From positions 1-40,034 of the forward strand of contig CAMAVI010000022.1 in NCBI GenBank assembly GCA_945861625.1: 40,034 nt of DNA, given 5' to 3'. Both the position numbers and the translations under genes were made by a program. The stretch comes from Candidatus Sulfopaludibacter sp. SbA3. GTDB taxonomy: Bacteria > Acidobacteriota > Terriglobia > Bryobacterales > Bryobacteraceae. Below the pieces are notes generated by a model, which worked only from the letters and a program-made list of their open reading frames with translations, was not told the origin of the DNA and searched no databases. Each line of letters opens with the position of its first letter. The stretch's first letter is position 1. Of the stretch, positions 8,353 to 17,260 are shown piece after piece.

Positions 8353-9993
8353 CTAGCTGTCGAGCAGTTCCCGCACCAGGCCGACCAGGGCGTCCAGCGT
8401 GAATGGTTTTTGCAGAAAGCCGGAGCCCCGTGGCAACTCACTGGTGCGCGCGAACTCATCGCCCGTAAATCCGGACATGTAGAGCACCTTAAGATCGGGC
8501 ATGGATTCGCGGAACTGTTCCGCCAACTCGCGTCCACTGCCGCCCGGCATCATTACATCGGTGACCAGCAATTGGACCGGCGCCCCGTGACTGACCGCCA
8601 CCGTCACGGCCTCCGCCGCGCTGCCCGCTTCCAATACCTGGTACCGTTCGCGGCGTAGAATCTTCACTACCAGGCCGCGGATCCCCGGTTCGTCGTCGAC
8701 GACGAGAATGGTTTCGCGCTGCGCCGTGGCGCTACGCCCCGCGCTTCGCGTGGCGCGCGGTGGAGAGGATGCCGATGGCGCCTTCGCGGCGGGTAGATAG
8801 ATATGGAAAGCCGAACCCTGGGATGGCTCACTCTCAAACGCAATGTCGCCGCCCCACTCCCTGGCAATCGCGTAAGCGCGGGCGATTCCCGCGGCCGCGG
8901 TTTGATCCGTAACTTTGCCCTGCGCGTCTTTCATCACCACCGCTTCGAACATCGCGCGCCGTTTGTCCGCATCCACGCCCTGGCCGTTATCTTGCATGAC
9001 AACCCGCGCGTAAGCGCCCGGGGGCAAAGGGCCGCCCTCGTCTGCCTGTTCCACGATATGAGTGGTTTCACAGGCGACGCGCAAGCGGGTTCGTCCCTGC
9101 GCCCCTTCGCGCGGAGAGAACGCCAGGGCCAGCAGGATCTCCTCCAACTGTCCCGAATCGCACATGGCCCATACTGGTGCCGGAGGCGCCAGCGTCAAGG
9201 TCACGCCTTTCCCCGCGGCACGCGCGATCTTCTCCTGCAACCCAGGGAGCAAAGCAGAGAGCTCCACCGGTTGCGGAGGGTTTGCGTGCCTCCGCGTGAA
9301 TTGCAACAACTGTTCCGTGATGTCGCTCACGCGCTGAGTCGCGGCCAAAATCTGTTCCGCGTCGGCGCGCCGGGGATCGCCAGCCTCGAGTCCGCCCAGC
9401 AGTTCCTCGGCGTATCCCGTGATAATCATCAAGGGATTATTCAGGTCGTGCGCCAGGCGCCCGCAGAGTCCTCGCAACGCCGCATTCCGCTCGGCGGTAA
9501 TCCGCTGCTGGTCCGGTTGTTTGCGCTGCGCGGCGGGTGCAGGCAAGGCGCCGGCGGCCGCGACGCGTCCCGAACGGACGTCCGTAACGTCGGTCGCCAC
9601 CACCAGTACTTCGGACTCTTCGGCTCCATGCCGCAAGGCAAGAACGGAGACACGCAGGGTTTTCTCACGGAAGGGAAGCAGAAACGCCGCCTGCATGACA
9701 CCATTTACCGTGAGGTCGCGGATTTTCTCGATGAGAACATCGGACGGCAAGACCTGTTCGACGGTCTTTCCGCGCAAGTCTTCCGTGCGTGCTCCCAGGA
9801 GCTGGCGGAAGGCCCGGTTGGTGCAAACCACGGAGCGGTCCGCGGCGAGAATAGCCAGCGCCACGGGCAGGTCAGCGACCAGGTCCTGGTAGTAGCGCCG
9901 TTCATTTTCAACCAGCGCGAGCAGGCGTGCGACATCCCTTGCGCTCCACTGATCCAGGTCCATGCGCTCCATTGAAGACAGAAGTCCTTGCAA
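8353..9993 (-). CDS. PAS hybrid histidine kinase with decayed ATP-binding domain
   Basis: 546 residues with no membrane segment. Order: PAS domain (about 30-140, LPVALAILAADRSVVCTNRAF), an Ala/Pro linker, a dimerisation and phospho-acceptor helix with H182 in LAHDLNNPLMIITGYAEELL, a HATPase_c-like domain (about 245-401), and a receiver domain (428-546) with acceptor D479 in LLVTDVMMPGGSG. The N-box expected as NLxxNArdA reads ALAFSPREGA, so both asparagines are gone. The G2 box GTGLGLA reads TAAAGIA; the G1 box DNGQG remains. The kinase is therefore probably weak or inactive for ATP hydrolysis and may act as a phosphatase, scaffold or phosphorelay acceptor. It is convergent with the DUF3467 gene. 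Confidence 0.9.
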   Translation of the reverse strand: MQGLLSSMERMDLDQWSARDVARLLALVENERRYYQDLVADLPVALAILAADRSVVCTNRAFRQLLGARTEDLRGKTVEQVLPSDVLIEKIRDLTVNGVMQAAFLLPFREKTLRVSVLALRHGAEESEVLVVATDVTDVRSGRVAAAGALPAPAAQRKQPDQQRITAERNAALRGLCGRLAHDLNNPLMIITGYAEELLGGLEAGDPRRADAEQILAATQRVSDITEQLLQFTRRHANPPQPVELSALLPGLQEKIARAAGKGVTLTLAPPAPVWAMCDSGQLEEILLALAFSPREGAQGRTRLRVACETTHIVEQADEGGPLPPGAYARVVMQDNGQGVDADKRRAMFEAVVMKDAQGKVTDQTAAAGIARAYAIAREWGGDIAFESEPSQGSAFHIYLPAAKAPSASSPPRATRSAGRSATAQRETILVVDDEPGIRGLVVKILRRERYQVLEAGSAAEAVTVAVSHGAPVQLLVTDVMMPGGSGRELAEQFRESMPDLKVLYMSGFTGDEFARTSELPRGSGFLQKPFTLDALVGLVRELLDS

Positions 9994-10070
9994 CTAGTCT
10001 GGCGGCTAAGCCGGAGACTCACAAGGTACGGGCGATACTCGGGTAATGGTACCGAAGGGGCCGGTGAGTC

Positions 10071-11486
10071 CTAGGACTTTCCAGCCTGATTGGTAGTTAC
10101 TACGTTGGCCGTTTCCACTGGAGAACCCAGGCTCTGCCAGGCATCCATGCCGCCGATGAGATTCGTCACATTCTCAAAGCCGGCGCGTTGGATGAGGCTG
10201 CACGCGATGGCACTGCGATAGCCGCCCTTGCAGTGCACGACGATGGGCTTGGAGCGGTCCAGATCGCTCACCATGCCGGCGACCTTATCGAGAGGCTTGT
10301 GCAACGCAACTGGAATGTGACCCTCATCCCATTCCGGTTTCCGGCGCACGTCCACGATTTGGATGGAGCCAGGCGCCTCGGCCATTTCGCGGCGCAGCTC
10401 TCCCGCCGAGATTTGCATAATCTGCGCGGCCGGACGATTTTCCTCGGCCCAGCGCTGCATGCCGCCCTCCAGGTACCCGCCGACGCTCTCGAAGCCGACG
10501 CGGGCTAAACGCATGCGCGACTCTTCGACGGCGGCCTGCTCTTCGGCGACGATGATGATGTCGCTATCCAACTTCACCAGCGTGCCCGCCGAGCCTGCAA
10601 ACTGACCGCCCAGTGGAATGTTGATGGCTCCGGGGATGTGCCCCGAGCCAAACTGCATCGCCGGCCGCGTATCCAGCACCACCGCGCCCTCACGTTGCCG
10701 CGCCAGCACCTGATCCGGCGTAAGCGCCTCCATCGGCAGAAGGAAGTCGAGTGGGATCGCCCCGATGCGATTGAGTTCCGCGTCCTGGGCAAAGTAGCTG
10801 GGCCGTTCGGGAAGCTCAGCCGTGAGCAGGCGGACAAATTCTTCCTTGCTTGTCGCGCGCACCGCGTAGTTCAGTTCCTTCTCCTTGCCGATGGTCGATT
10901 GTTTTTCCGCGCGCATCTGCTTGCCGCACAGCGAGCCAGCTCCATGTGCCGGGTAGACTTCCACGTCGTCTCCGAGCGGCAGCAGCTTTTGGTGCAGGCT
11001 GTCATATAGCATGGCCGCAAGCTCTTGGGGCGTCTTGTCGCCCGATAAATCCGGCCGTCCCACGTCACCGATAAAAAGGGTGTCGCCGGTGAGCACGGCC
11101 CAGGGTTTGTCGCCGCGGTCCAGATCAGTCACCACCACTGAGATGCTCTCCACTGTGTGGCCCGGGGTTTCCAGGAAGCGCAGTTTCACGCGGCCAAATT
11201 GAATCTCGTCGCCATCATGCACCGCTATGTGTGGAATGGGCGAAGGAGTCTCCGCGCCCAGATAAATCTTCGCGCCGGTGCGGGCGGCCAGCTCCACGTG
11301 TCCGCTCACGAAATCGGCATGCAGGTGGGTTTCAATGATGTGCCCGATCTTGAGTCCGCGCGCTTCCGCCTCTTTCAAGTACAAATCCACGTCGCGCTGG
11401 GGGTCCACGACACAGGCCACGCCCTCCGATCCCAGCATGTAGGAGGCGTGCGCCAGGCAGGTCAAGTAGAACTGTTGGAAGTACAT
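10071..11486 (-). CDS. MBL-fold hydrolase with two rhodanese domains (persulfide dioxygenase-like)
   Basis: 471 residues. The N-terminal metallo-beta-lactamase domain (1-235) has THLHAD (H54, H56, D58), H63, H110 in ETPGH, D135 in TGDTLF and H181 in PAHGAGSLCG, the ligand set of ETHE1-type persulfide dioxygenases. It is followed by an inactive rhodanese domain (about 255-345), where the active-site loop reads IIVAEEQAAV without cysteine. The second rhodanese (about 365-455) has C419 in VVHCKGGYRS. The layout is that of CstB-like enzymes, which oxidise sulfane sulfur and transfer it as thiosulfate. Likely role: sulfide or persulfide detoxification. It has no visible sulfur-gene neighbour. Confidence 0.92.
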   Translation of the reverse strand: MYFQQFYLTCLAHASYMLGSEGVACVVDPQRDVDLYLKEAEARGLKIGHIIETHLHADFVSGHVELAARTGAKIYLGAETPSPIPHIAVHDGDEIQFGRVKLRFLETPGHTVESISVVVTDLDRGDKPWAVLTGDTLFIGDVGRPDLSGDKTPQELAAMLYDSLHQKLLPLGDDVEVYPAHGAGSLCGKQMRAEKQSTIGKEKELNYAVRATSKEEFVRLLTAELPERPSYFAQDAELNRIGAIPLDFLLPMEALTPDQVLARQREGAVVLDTRPAMQFGSGHIPGAINIPLGGQFAGSAGTLVKLDSDIIIVAEEQAAVEESRMRLARVGFESVGGYLEGGMQRWAEENRPAAQIMQISAGELRREMAEAPGSIQIVDVRRKPEWDEGHIPVALHKPLDKVAGMVSDLDRSKPIVVHCKGGYRSAIACSLIQRAGFENVTNLIGGMDAWQSLGSPVETANVVTTNQAGKS

Positions 11487-11492
11487 AACATT

Positions 11493-12140
11493 TTAGGCTG
11501 GCAGGTATGCTCGCAGTGTCCCGTAAAAAGACCGCACAAAATCGGTGGCAGCCCGGTCGGCGGCCTCTTCATCCCGGTTTGTAAGAGGGACGATCACACG
11601 GACAAGGGCGGTATCGGTACGATTGAGACGCATGGCGTCCACCACCACCCAGAACTTCGCCGCGTATTCGTTGGCCACGACGCGATCCCGCGACTGATAC
11701 CAGTACAACACCAGACTGCGCTCGTCTCCGTGCGCCACCACATAGCGGTTCACCTGGATTGGCGCCGGACCGCCCACATCCAAGGCGATTTCCTCGGATT
11801 TCATCGGTGTCCAGCCGTTTCCCGGGAGGCAGTTTTTCGGCGAATGCGGCACCTTCCCGTTGCGTTGCGAGCGAAACGCCGCAATGAACAAGCTGGCGCC
11901 GTTGGTCCCGTCGGCATAGATGCGGTTCAATAGGTCGTCGGCCTTCAGGACGTCTCGCGTTTCCGCATTCACCAGGCCTTCTTGCACCAGTTTCCACGAG
12001 CCGAGCATTGCCGGCAGTTGAGATAGAGGCCGGGACGACGGAACGGACTCGGGCCGGATGGCGGAATACATCAGCGCGCCCTGCAGCAAGATCAAGCTGC
12101 TGGCGGCAAGCACGGCGCGGGAATTCAGAAAGCTAAGCAA
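11493..12140 (-). CDS. EpsI family protein (DUF3485), exosortase partner
   Basis: 215 residues from a TTG at 12140 that follows a GGAGG site by 9 nt. The same frame stays open to 12281, but those codons lie inside the exosortase gene and read as a shadow. One N-terminal membrane anchor (AVLAASSLILLQGALMY) is followed by an extracytoplasmic domain with PLSQLPAMLGSWKL and the family signature NCLPGNGWTP, then YWYQSRDRVVANEYAAKFW. EpsI proteins accompany exosortases and are needed for exopolysaccharide export or processing; the mechanism is unknown. The stop is 6 bp from the MBL-rhodanese start, and the start overlaps the exosortase stop by 8 bp. Confidence 0.85.
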   Translation of the reverse strand: MLSFLNSRAVLAASSLILLQGALMYSAIRPESVPSSRPLSQLPAMLGSWKLVQEGLVNAETRDVLKADDLLNRIYADGTNGASLFIAAFRSQRNGKVPHSPKNCLPGNGWTPMKSEEIALDVGGPAPIQVNRYVVAHGDERSLVLYWYQSRDRVVANEYAAKFWVVVDAMRLNRTDTALVRVIVPLTNRDEEAADRAATDFVRSFYGTLRAYLPA

Positions 12141-13026
12141 TCGGCGGCTCCTCCGTGTTTCTGCCGGCGAACCGGTTGATCGAGACGTGCAGGCTTCCCA
12201 AGAGCACGAGGGCAATGGCGAAGATAATCCATCCCTCCAGGCTGTGGAAAAATCCCTGCGCCCATTCGGTATTGATCTCACTGAGAATACCTGTAACGGT
12301 GACGCGGCCGGAGTTCGCGATGATCGCCACCGGAATTGTCGCGATCAGAAGCACCCAGCGCATCCATACTTTTTGATCGAAAAAATAGGCATACACCAGC
12401 GACAGAAACGACAATGAAAGCAGGCTACGGATGCCGCTGCAGGCCTCGACGACGCTCAATTTCTGACTGGCCAGTTCGAGCACATTTCCGTCCCGCAACA
12501 CCGGAACGCCGATCAGCCCCAGGCAAGCTTCCGCCACCTGGCTAGCGAATAATTGGAGCGGGAATGTGATCTGGTTGTACAGAACCGCGGGCAGGGGAAT
12601 CATAAAAGGCAGCAACAGTAGTGGAAACGCCAGCGCCCGCACCAATTGCGCTCCCCCCGCTACCAGCAGCAATCCGACCAGGGCGATCAGAAACGCGGTG
12701 CGCTGCAGGAACAACTCAGCGCCGAGTGCTCCGATCCATCCCTGCAATGCCGCCCATGCCATCACGCCCAGGCCCCACCACGCCGGCTTGCTCTCCATCG
12801 CCAGCAGTTGATCGCGCCGCTGCCATGCAATAAATCCAGCTACCAACGGCACAAAATAGCCGTGACCCACGTCTTCATCGACGTTCCACTGTTCGACCAA
12901 ATGCCGCAGAATCGGAAAGAATGCCGCCGTGAGAAGGACTGCGAACCAGACCAAGGGCAGCCATGGAATTTGGCGCACCCTTGCCTGCAGTGGACGGTCC
13001 GGAAGCTGGTCTACTGCCGAAGTCAT
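12133..13026 (-). CDS. xrtA: Exosortase (XrtA-like transpeptidase)
   Basis: 297 residues and about eight hydrophobic membrane segments. The catalytic triad proposed for the family is present: C196 in VVEACSGIRSL, R241 in NSGRVTVTGI and H261 in GFFHSLEGW. N-terminal HGYFVPLVAGF is also typical. Exosortases cleave PEP-CTERM-type sorting signals and link the protein to the envelope or matrix. No PEP-CTERM protein or polysaccharide-synthesis gene is visible in the window, so the substrate is encoded elsewhere. It is in an operon with EpsI. The start faces the M20 operon across 42 bp. The subtype is a guess from the EpsI association. Confidence 0.9.
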   Translation of the reverse strand: MTSAVDQLPDRPLQARVRQIPWLPLVWFAVLLTAAFFPILRHLVEQWNVDEDVGHGYFVPLVAGFIAWQRRDQLLAMESKPAWWGLGVMAWAALQGWIGALGAELFLQRTAFLIALVGLLLVAGGAQLVRALAFPLLLLPFMIPLPAVLYNQITFPLQLFASQVAEACLGLIGVPVLRDGNVLELASQKLSVVEACSGIRSLLSLSFLSLVYAYFFDQKVWMRWVLLIATIPVAIIANSGRVTVTGILSEINTEWAQGFFHSLEGWIIFAIALVLLGSLHVSINRFAGRNTEEPPIA

Positions 13027-13068
13027 AAAACCAATCCCAGTATATGTTATGAAATAGGAACGCCGCCC

Positions 13069-14478
13069 ATGATTCGCCGATTCAAAACACTGGTCTTAGC
13101 TCTGTTGTGTTGCTCTCCGGCATGGTCCCAGACACCGGCCGTCGATTGGACCAAGCAACAGGCCGAAATCTTGCGGCACTTCCGCGCGCTGATTCAGATC
13201 GACACCAGCAATCCGCCGGGCAATGAAATCAAAGCTGTGGAGTACCTCAAGAAAGTCATCGAAGCCGAGGGGATCCCCGCGCAGACTTTCGCGCTCGACG
13301 CCAACCGGCCCAACCTGGTCGCGCGCTTGAAAGGCAACGGCAGCAAACGGCCAATATTGATCTTGGCTCATACCGATGTAGTCCGGGTGCAGCGCGAGAA
13401 GTGGCCCGTGGATCCCTTTGGCGCGGTGATGAAGGACGGCTACATCTGGGGCCGCGGCACCACTGACGACAAAGACAAGCTGGTGGCCGTGCTCATGAGC
13501 TTCCTGCTGCTGAAGCGCTCCGGCGTGCCGCTTGATCGCGACGTCATCTTTCTGGCCGAGTCGGGCGAGGAAGCCGACACCACGGGCGTGGGCATCCGCT
13601 TCATGGTGGAGCAGCACTTCGATGCGATCGACGCCGAGTTTGCGATTACCGAGGGCATCCCTGGCGCGACCATCGAGAACGGCCGGGTGACCATGGTGCA
13701 GATTACGACAACGGAAAAGGTTCCGCGCCGTATCCGTCTGGTGGCCAACGGAACGTCGGGGCATGGATCGGTCCCCCGTCTGGATAACGCTCTGGTTCAC
13801 CTTGGCGCGGCGGTCAGCAAGGTTGGTACCTGGGAAACACCCATGCGCCTAAATGACACCACGCGGACGTATTTCGAAAAACTTGCCGGCGTCAGCCCGC
13901 CGGAGAAGGCCGCGCGCTACAACGGACTGCTCGATCCCCAGCGCTCGGCGGAAATCCAACGCTATCTGGCGAAGAATGAGCCGGTACATTATTCGATGTT
14001 GCACACCTCCGTCGTGCCCACCATGCTGCAAGCGGGCGTCGGACCCAACGTGATTCCCTCGATGGCCGAGGCGACGGTGGATATCCGTTCGCTTCCCGAC
14101 GAAGACGTGCCGGCGTTCTTCGCGGAGCTGACGCGCGTGATCGGAGACTCGGACGTAAATGTCGTCCCTCTACCTCTCACGCGGCCAGATGCTCCCCCAT
14201 CGCGGCTGGATACGGATATGTATCGCGCGTTGGAGCAGGCCGGTAAACGCGTGTATCCCGGCGCCGTGGTTCTCCCCGGCATGATGACAGCCGCCACTGA
14301 CATGGCTCTGCTGCGCGCCATGGGCGTTCAGTCCTACGGCATCGGCCCGGCGTTAACGCTGGACGACCAAACCAACTACGGCCCCCACAGCGACGTGGAG
14401 CGGCTGCCCGAAACTTCGTTGTACAAGTTCGTCGAGTTTACCTGGGATGCCGTCGCGGAGGTCGCCGTTAAGAAGTGA
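13069..14478 (+). CDS. Exported M20 family metallopeptidase, copy 1
   Basis: 469 residues from an ATG at 13069, with AGGA about 10 nt upstream. The frame is open further upstream, but that part is antisense to the exosortase gene. A Sec leader (LVLALLCCSPAWS) precedes PAVDWTKQQAE. The M20 core shows the metal-binding HTDVVRVQREKWPVDPFG, GRGTTDDKDKL, the catalytic-glutamate/metal EE in ESGEEAD, the dimerisation-domain GTSGHGSVPRLDNAL and a final GPHSDVERLPE. The family cleaves dipeptides, acyl-amino acids or carbamoyl groups with two zinc ions. Likely periplasmic peptide scavenging. It is the first of three tandem paralogues. Confidence 0.93.
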   Translation: MIRRFKTLVLALLCCSPAWSQTPAVDWTKQQAEILRHFRALIQIDTSNPPGNEIKAVEYLKKVIEAEGIPAQTFALDANRPNLVARLKGNGSKRPILILAHTDVVRVQREKWPVDPFGAVMKDGYIWGRGTTDDKDKLVAVLMSFLLLKRSGVPLDRDVIFLAESGEEADTTGVGIRFMVEQHFDAIDAEFAITEGIPGATIENGRVTMVQITTTEKVPRRIRLVANGTSGHGSVPRLDNALVHLGAAVSKVGTWETPMRLNDTTRTYFEKLAGVSPPEKAARYNGLLDPQRSAEIQRYLAKNEPVHYSMLHTSVVPTMLQAGVGPNVIPSMAEATVDIRSLPDEDVPAFFAELTRVIGDSDVNVVPLPLTRPDAPPSRLDTDMYRALEQAGKRVYPGAVVLPGMMTAATDMALLRAMGVQSYGIGPALTLDDQTNYGPHSDVERLPETSLYKFVEFTWDAVAEVAVKK

Positions 14479-15869
14479 AAATCATCAGTCTCTTGGTTGT
14501 ATTGGCGTGCGGACTTGCCGCCCAGATCCCGGCGGTCGATTGGGCCAAGCAAAATGCCGAGACCCTCCGGCATTACCGCGCGCTCGTGCGGATCGACACC
14601 AGCTCGCCTCCGGGGAATGAAACGAAAGTTGTTGAGTACCTGAAGAAGGTTCTCGATGCCGAGGGGATCCCGTCCAAGGTCTTCGCCAAAGACCTCACGC
14701 GCGCCAACATTGTCGCGCGGCTCAAGGGCAATGGCAGCAAGCGGCCCATTCTGCTGATGGCGCACACCGATGTGGTCGGCGTACAGCGCGAGAAATGGCC
14801 CGTCGACCCGTTCGGCGCGGTCATCAAAGACGGCTACGTTTGGGGCCGCGGCACGGTGGATGACAAAGACAAACTGGCGGCAAATCTGATGGTGTTTCTG
14901 CTGCTGAAGCGCAACGGCGCGCCGCTCGACCGCGACGTGATCTTCTACGCCGAGCCGGGCGAGGAAGCCGATCCCGCTGGCATCGGCGTCAATTTCATGA
15001 TCGACGAGCACTTCGAAGAGATCAACGCCGAGTTCGCACTGACGGAAGGCGGCGGGGCAACGCTGGAGAACGGCCAGGTGCGCTCCATGAATATTCAAAC
15101 CACGGAGAAAACGCCGCGCCGCGTGCGCCTGGTGGTCAACGGAACTTCCGGGCACGGCTCGGTCCCGCGCAGGGATAACGCCTTGGTGCATCTCTCGGCG
15201 GCCGTGCAGAAAGTGGGCACGTGGGAGACTCCCATGCGCCTGAACGACACCACGCGGACCTATTTCGAAAAGCTCGCCAGTATCAGCCCGCCCGAAAAAG
15301 CCGCGCGCTATACGGGATTGCTCGACCCGCAGCGTACAGCAGCCATCCAGGAATACCTGGCGGAAAACGAGCCCGCGCATTACTCGATGTTGCGGACCTC
15401 GGTAGTGCCTACCATCCTCAAAGCCGGCTTCCGCATGAACGTCATCCCTTCGGAGGCGGAGGCAACCCTCGACATCCGCGCGATCCCGGACGAAGATCCC
15501 AACCAGTTCTTCGCGGAGATGAAGAAGGTAATCGGCGATGCCAGGGTTCGCATCGAAGCCACGGGCAACTCGCGTCCCGTGGGGCCGCCATCGCGGCTGG
15601 ATACGGAAATGTACCGCGTGCTGGAGCAAATGAGTAAGCGAATGTACCCCGGCTCTGTCGTGTTGCCGACCATGTCTACGGGCTCGACGGACATGGCGCA
15701 GTTGCGGGCCAAGGGCATTCAGAGTTACGGAATCGGTCCCGCCATGACGGCGGAAGACCGCACCAACTACGGCGCGCACAGCGATGTCGAGAGGCTGCCG
15801 GAGTCTTCGTTGTACAAGTTTGTGGAGTTCACTTGGAACGTGACGGCTGAAATGGCGGTGAAGAAATGA
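14475..15869 (+). CDS. Exported M20 family metallopeptidase, copy 2
   Basis: 464 residues starting at a GTG that overlaps the copy 1 stop (GTGA). The leader MKIISLLVVLACGLAAQ could be cut by signal peptidase I after LAA, or processed as a lipoprotein at VLAC; the sequence does not decide. Metal and catalytic motifs match copy 1: HTDVVGVQREKWPVDPFG, GRGTVDDKDKL, EPGEEADPAG, GTSGHGSVPRRDNAL, GAHSDVERLPE. The strong similarity over the whole length shows tandem duplication. Differences cluster in the lid domain and C-terminal third, consistent with altered substrate preference. Confidence 0.93.
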   Translation: MKIISLLVVLACGLAAQIPAVDWAKQNAETLRHYRALVRIDTSSPPGNETKVVEYLKKVLDAEGIPSKVFAKDLTRANIVARLKGNGSKRPILLMAHTDVVGVQREKWPVDPFGAVIKDGYVWGRGTVDDKDKLAANLMVFLLLKRNGAPLDRDVIFYAEPGEEADPAGIGVNFMIDEHFEEINAEFALTEGGGATLENGQVRSMNIQTTEKTPRRVRLVVNGTSGHGSVPRRDNALVHLSAAVQKVGTWETPMRLNDTTRTYFEKLASISPPEKAARYTGLLDPQRTAAIQEYLAENEPAHYSMLRTSVVPTILKAGFRMNVIPSEAEATLDIRAIPDEDPNQFFAEMKKVIGDARVRIEATGNSRPVGPPSRLDTEMYRVLEQMSKRMYPGSVVLPTMSTGSTDMAQLRAKGIQSYGIGPAMTAEDRTNYGAHSDVERLPESSLYKFVEFTWNVTAEMAVKK

Positions 15870-17260
15870 GACTGCTGATTGCACTCGCGGTATTCGCGGG
15901 CGCGGCCTCCGCGCAGGCTCCCACGATCGACTGGGAAAAGCAGAAGGCCGAAGCTCTGCGTCATTACCGCGCTCTCATCCAGATTGATACATCCAATCCC
16001 CCCGGCAACGAGACCAGAGCCGTGGAGTATCTCAAAAAGATTCTGGAAGCCGAGGGCATCCCCACCAAGACATTCACGCTGGAGGCCAATCGCGGGAATC
16101 TGGTGGCGCGGATCAAGGGCAACGGCTCCAAGCGGCCCTTGTTGCTGATGGCACATACCGACGTCGTCGGTGTACAGCGGGAGAAATGGCCGGTTGATCC
16201 GTTCGGAGCGGTGCTGAAAGACGGCTACGTGTGGGGCCGCGGTACCGCGGATGACAAAGACAAGCTTGCGACCATGCTGATGACCATGCTGCTGCTCAAG
16301 CGTAGTGGCGTGAAACTTGACCGCGATGTGATCTTTCTGGCCGAAGCCGCTGAGGAAGCCAAGACCACCGCCGGCATCGATTTCATGGTTGAACAGCATT
16401 TTGACGAAATCGCCGCCGAATTTGCGATCACCGAAGGCGGCCGTACTCGTCTGGAGAACGGCAAGGTCACCGCCATGACCATCGCCACCGCGGAAAAAGT
16501 TCCGCGCCGCGTGCGCCTGGTGGTCAACGGAACCTCCGGGCATGGGTCGATTCCCCGCGTGGATAACGCCTTGGTGCATTTAGCGATGGCGGTGGGAAAG
16601 CTCGGCACATGGCAGACGCCCATGCGGCTGAATGACACGACGCGGACGTATTTCGAAAAACTTGCCGCGGTCAGCCCTCCTGAAAAGGCCGAGCGCTACA
16701 ACGGCCTGATGAATCCCCAGAAGACGGCCGCTATCCAGCAATATCTGGCGCTCAATGAGCCCGAGCACTATTCCATGCTGCGAACCTCGGTCGTCCCGAC
16801 CATCATCAACGGCGGTTTCCAGCAAAATGTCATCCCTTCGCAGGGGGAGGCCATCGTGGATATCCGGGCTCTGCCGGATGAAGACATGACCGGCTTCAAT
16901 ACGGATATGACGCGTGTGATTGGTGATCCCGCCATACGAGTGGAGCCGATTGACACAGGCAATCGCGGCCCCGCCGCGCCTTCCCGCACGGATACGGAGA
17001 TGTACAGGGCGCTCGAACAGACGGCACGGCAACTGTATCCGGGTGCGGCTGTGATGCCGACCATGCTCACGGCGGCCACGGATATGGCGCAATTACGGGC
17101 GAAGGGGATTCAGTCTTACGGGATCGACCCTCCGGTTTCCGACGAAGACAGGACCAATTTCGGATGGCATAGCGATGTGGAACGGATGTCCGAAGCGTCG
17201 CTATACAGTTTCCTGCAGTTCACATGGACCGCGGTCACACAGGTGGCCGCCAGTAAGTGA
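15866..17260 (+). CDS. Exported M20 family metallopeptidase, copy 3
   Basis: 464 residues beginning with an ATG that overlaps the copy 2 stop (ATGA). A clear Sec leader ends ...AGAASAQAP. The motifs are retained with the most divergence of the three: HTDVVGVQREKWPVDPFG, GRGTADDKDKL, EAAEEAKTTAG (the EE pair kept but the following Asp lost), GTSGHGSIPRVDNAL and GWHSDVERMSE. The stop TGA touches the stop of the convergent PilZ gene (TGATCA), leaving no intergenic base. Probably periplasmic; likely the youngest or most relaxed paralogue, by inference from its changed lid and C-terminal residues. Confidence 0.92.
   Translation: MRLLIALAVFAGAASAQAPTIDWEKQKAEALRHYRALIQIDTSNPPGNETRAVEYLKKILEAEGIPTKTFTLEANRGNLVARIKGNGSKRPLLLMAHTDVVGVQREKWPVDPFGAVLKDGYVWGRGTADDKDKLATMLMTMLLLKRSGVKLDRDVIFLAEAAEEAKTTAGIDFMVEQHFDEIAAEFAITEGGRTRLENGKVTAMTIATAEKVPRRVRLVVNGTSGHGSIPRVDNALVHLAMAVGKLGTWQTPMRLNDTTRTYFEKLAAVSPPEKAERYNGLMNPQKTAAIQQYLALNEPEHYSMLRTSVVPTIINGGFQQNVIPSQGEAIVDIRALPDEDMTGFNTDMTRVIGDPAIRVEPIDTGNRGPAAPSRTDTEMYRALEQTARQLYPGAAVMPTMLTAATDMAQLRAKGIQSYGIDPPVSDEDRTNFGWHSDVERMSEASLYSFLQFTWTAVTQVAASK

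Noticed and set aside
8803-9975. 390-codon plus-strand open frame
   Set aside because: Antisense to the hybrid kinase, no recognisable motif, biased Arg/Gln content.
12646-13068. Upstream extension of the first M20 gene
   Set aside because: These codons are antisense to the exosortase gene; the leader peptide and ribosome site at 13069 mark the real start.
14376-15884. 502-codon minus-strand open frame under the M20 copies
   Set aside because: Antisense to conserved peptidase codons; the repeats in it mirror the tandem paralogues; composition (His/Arg-rich) is typical of a shadow frame.
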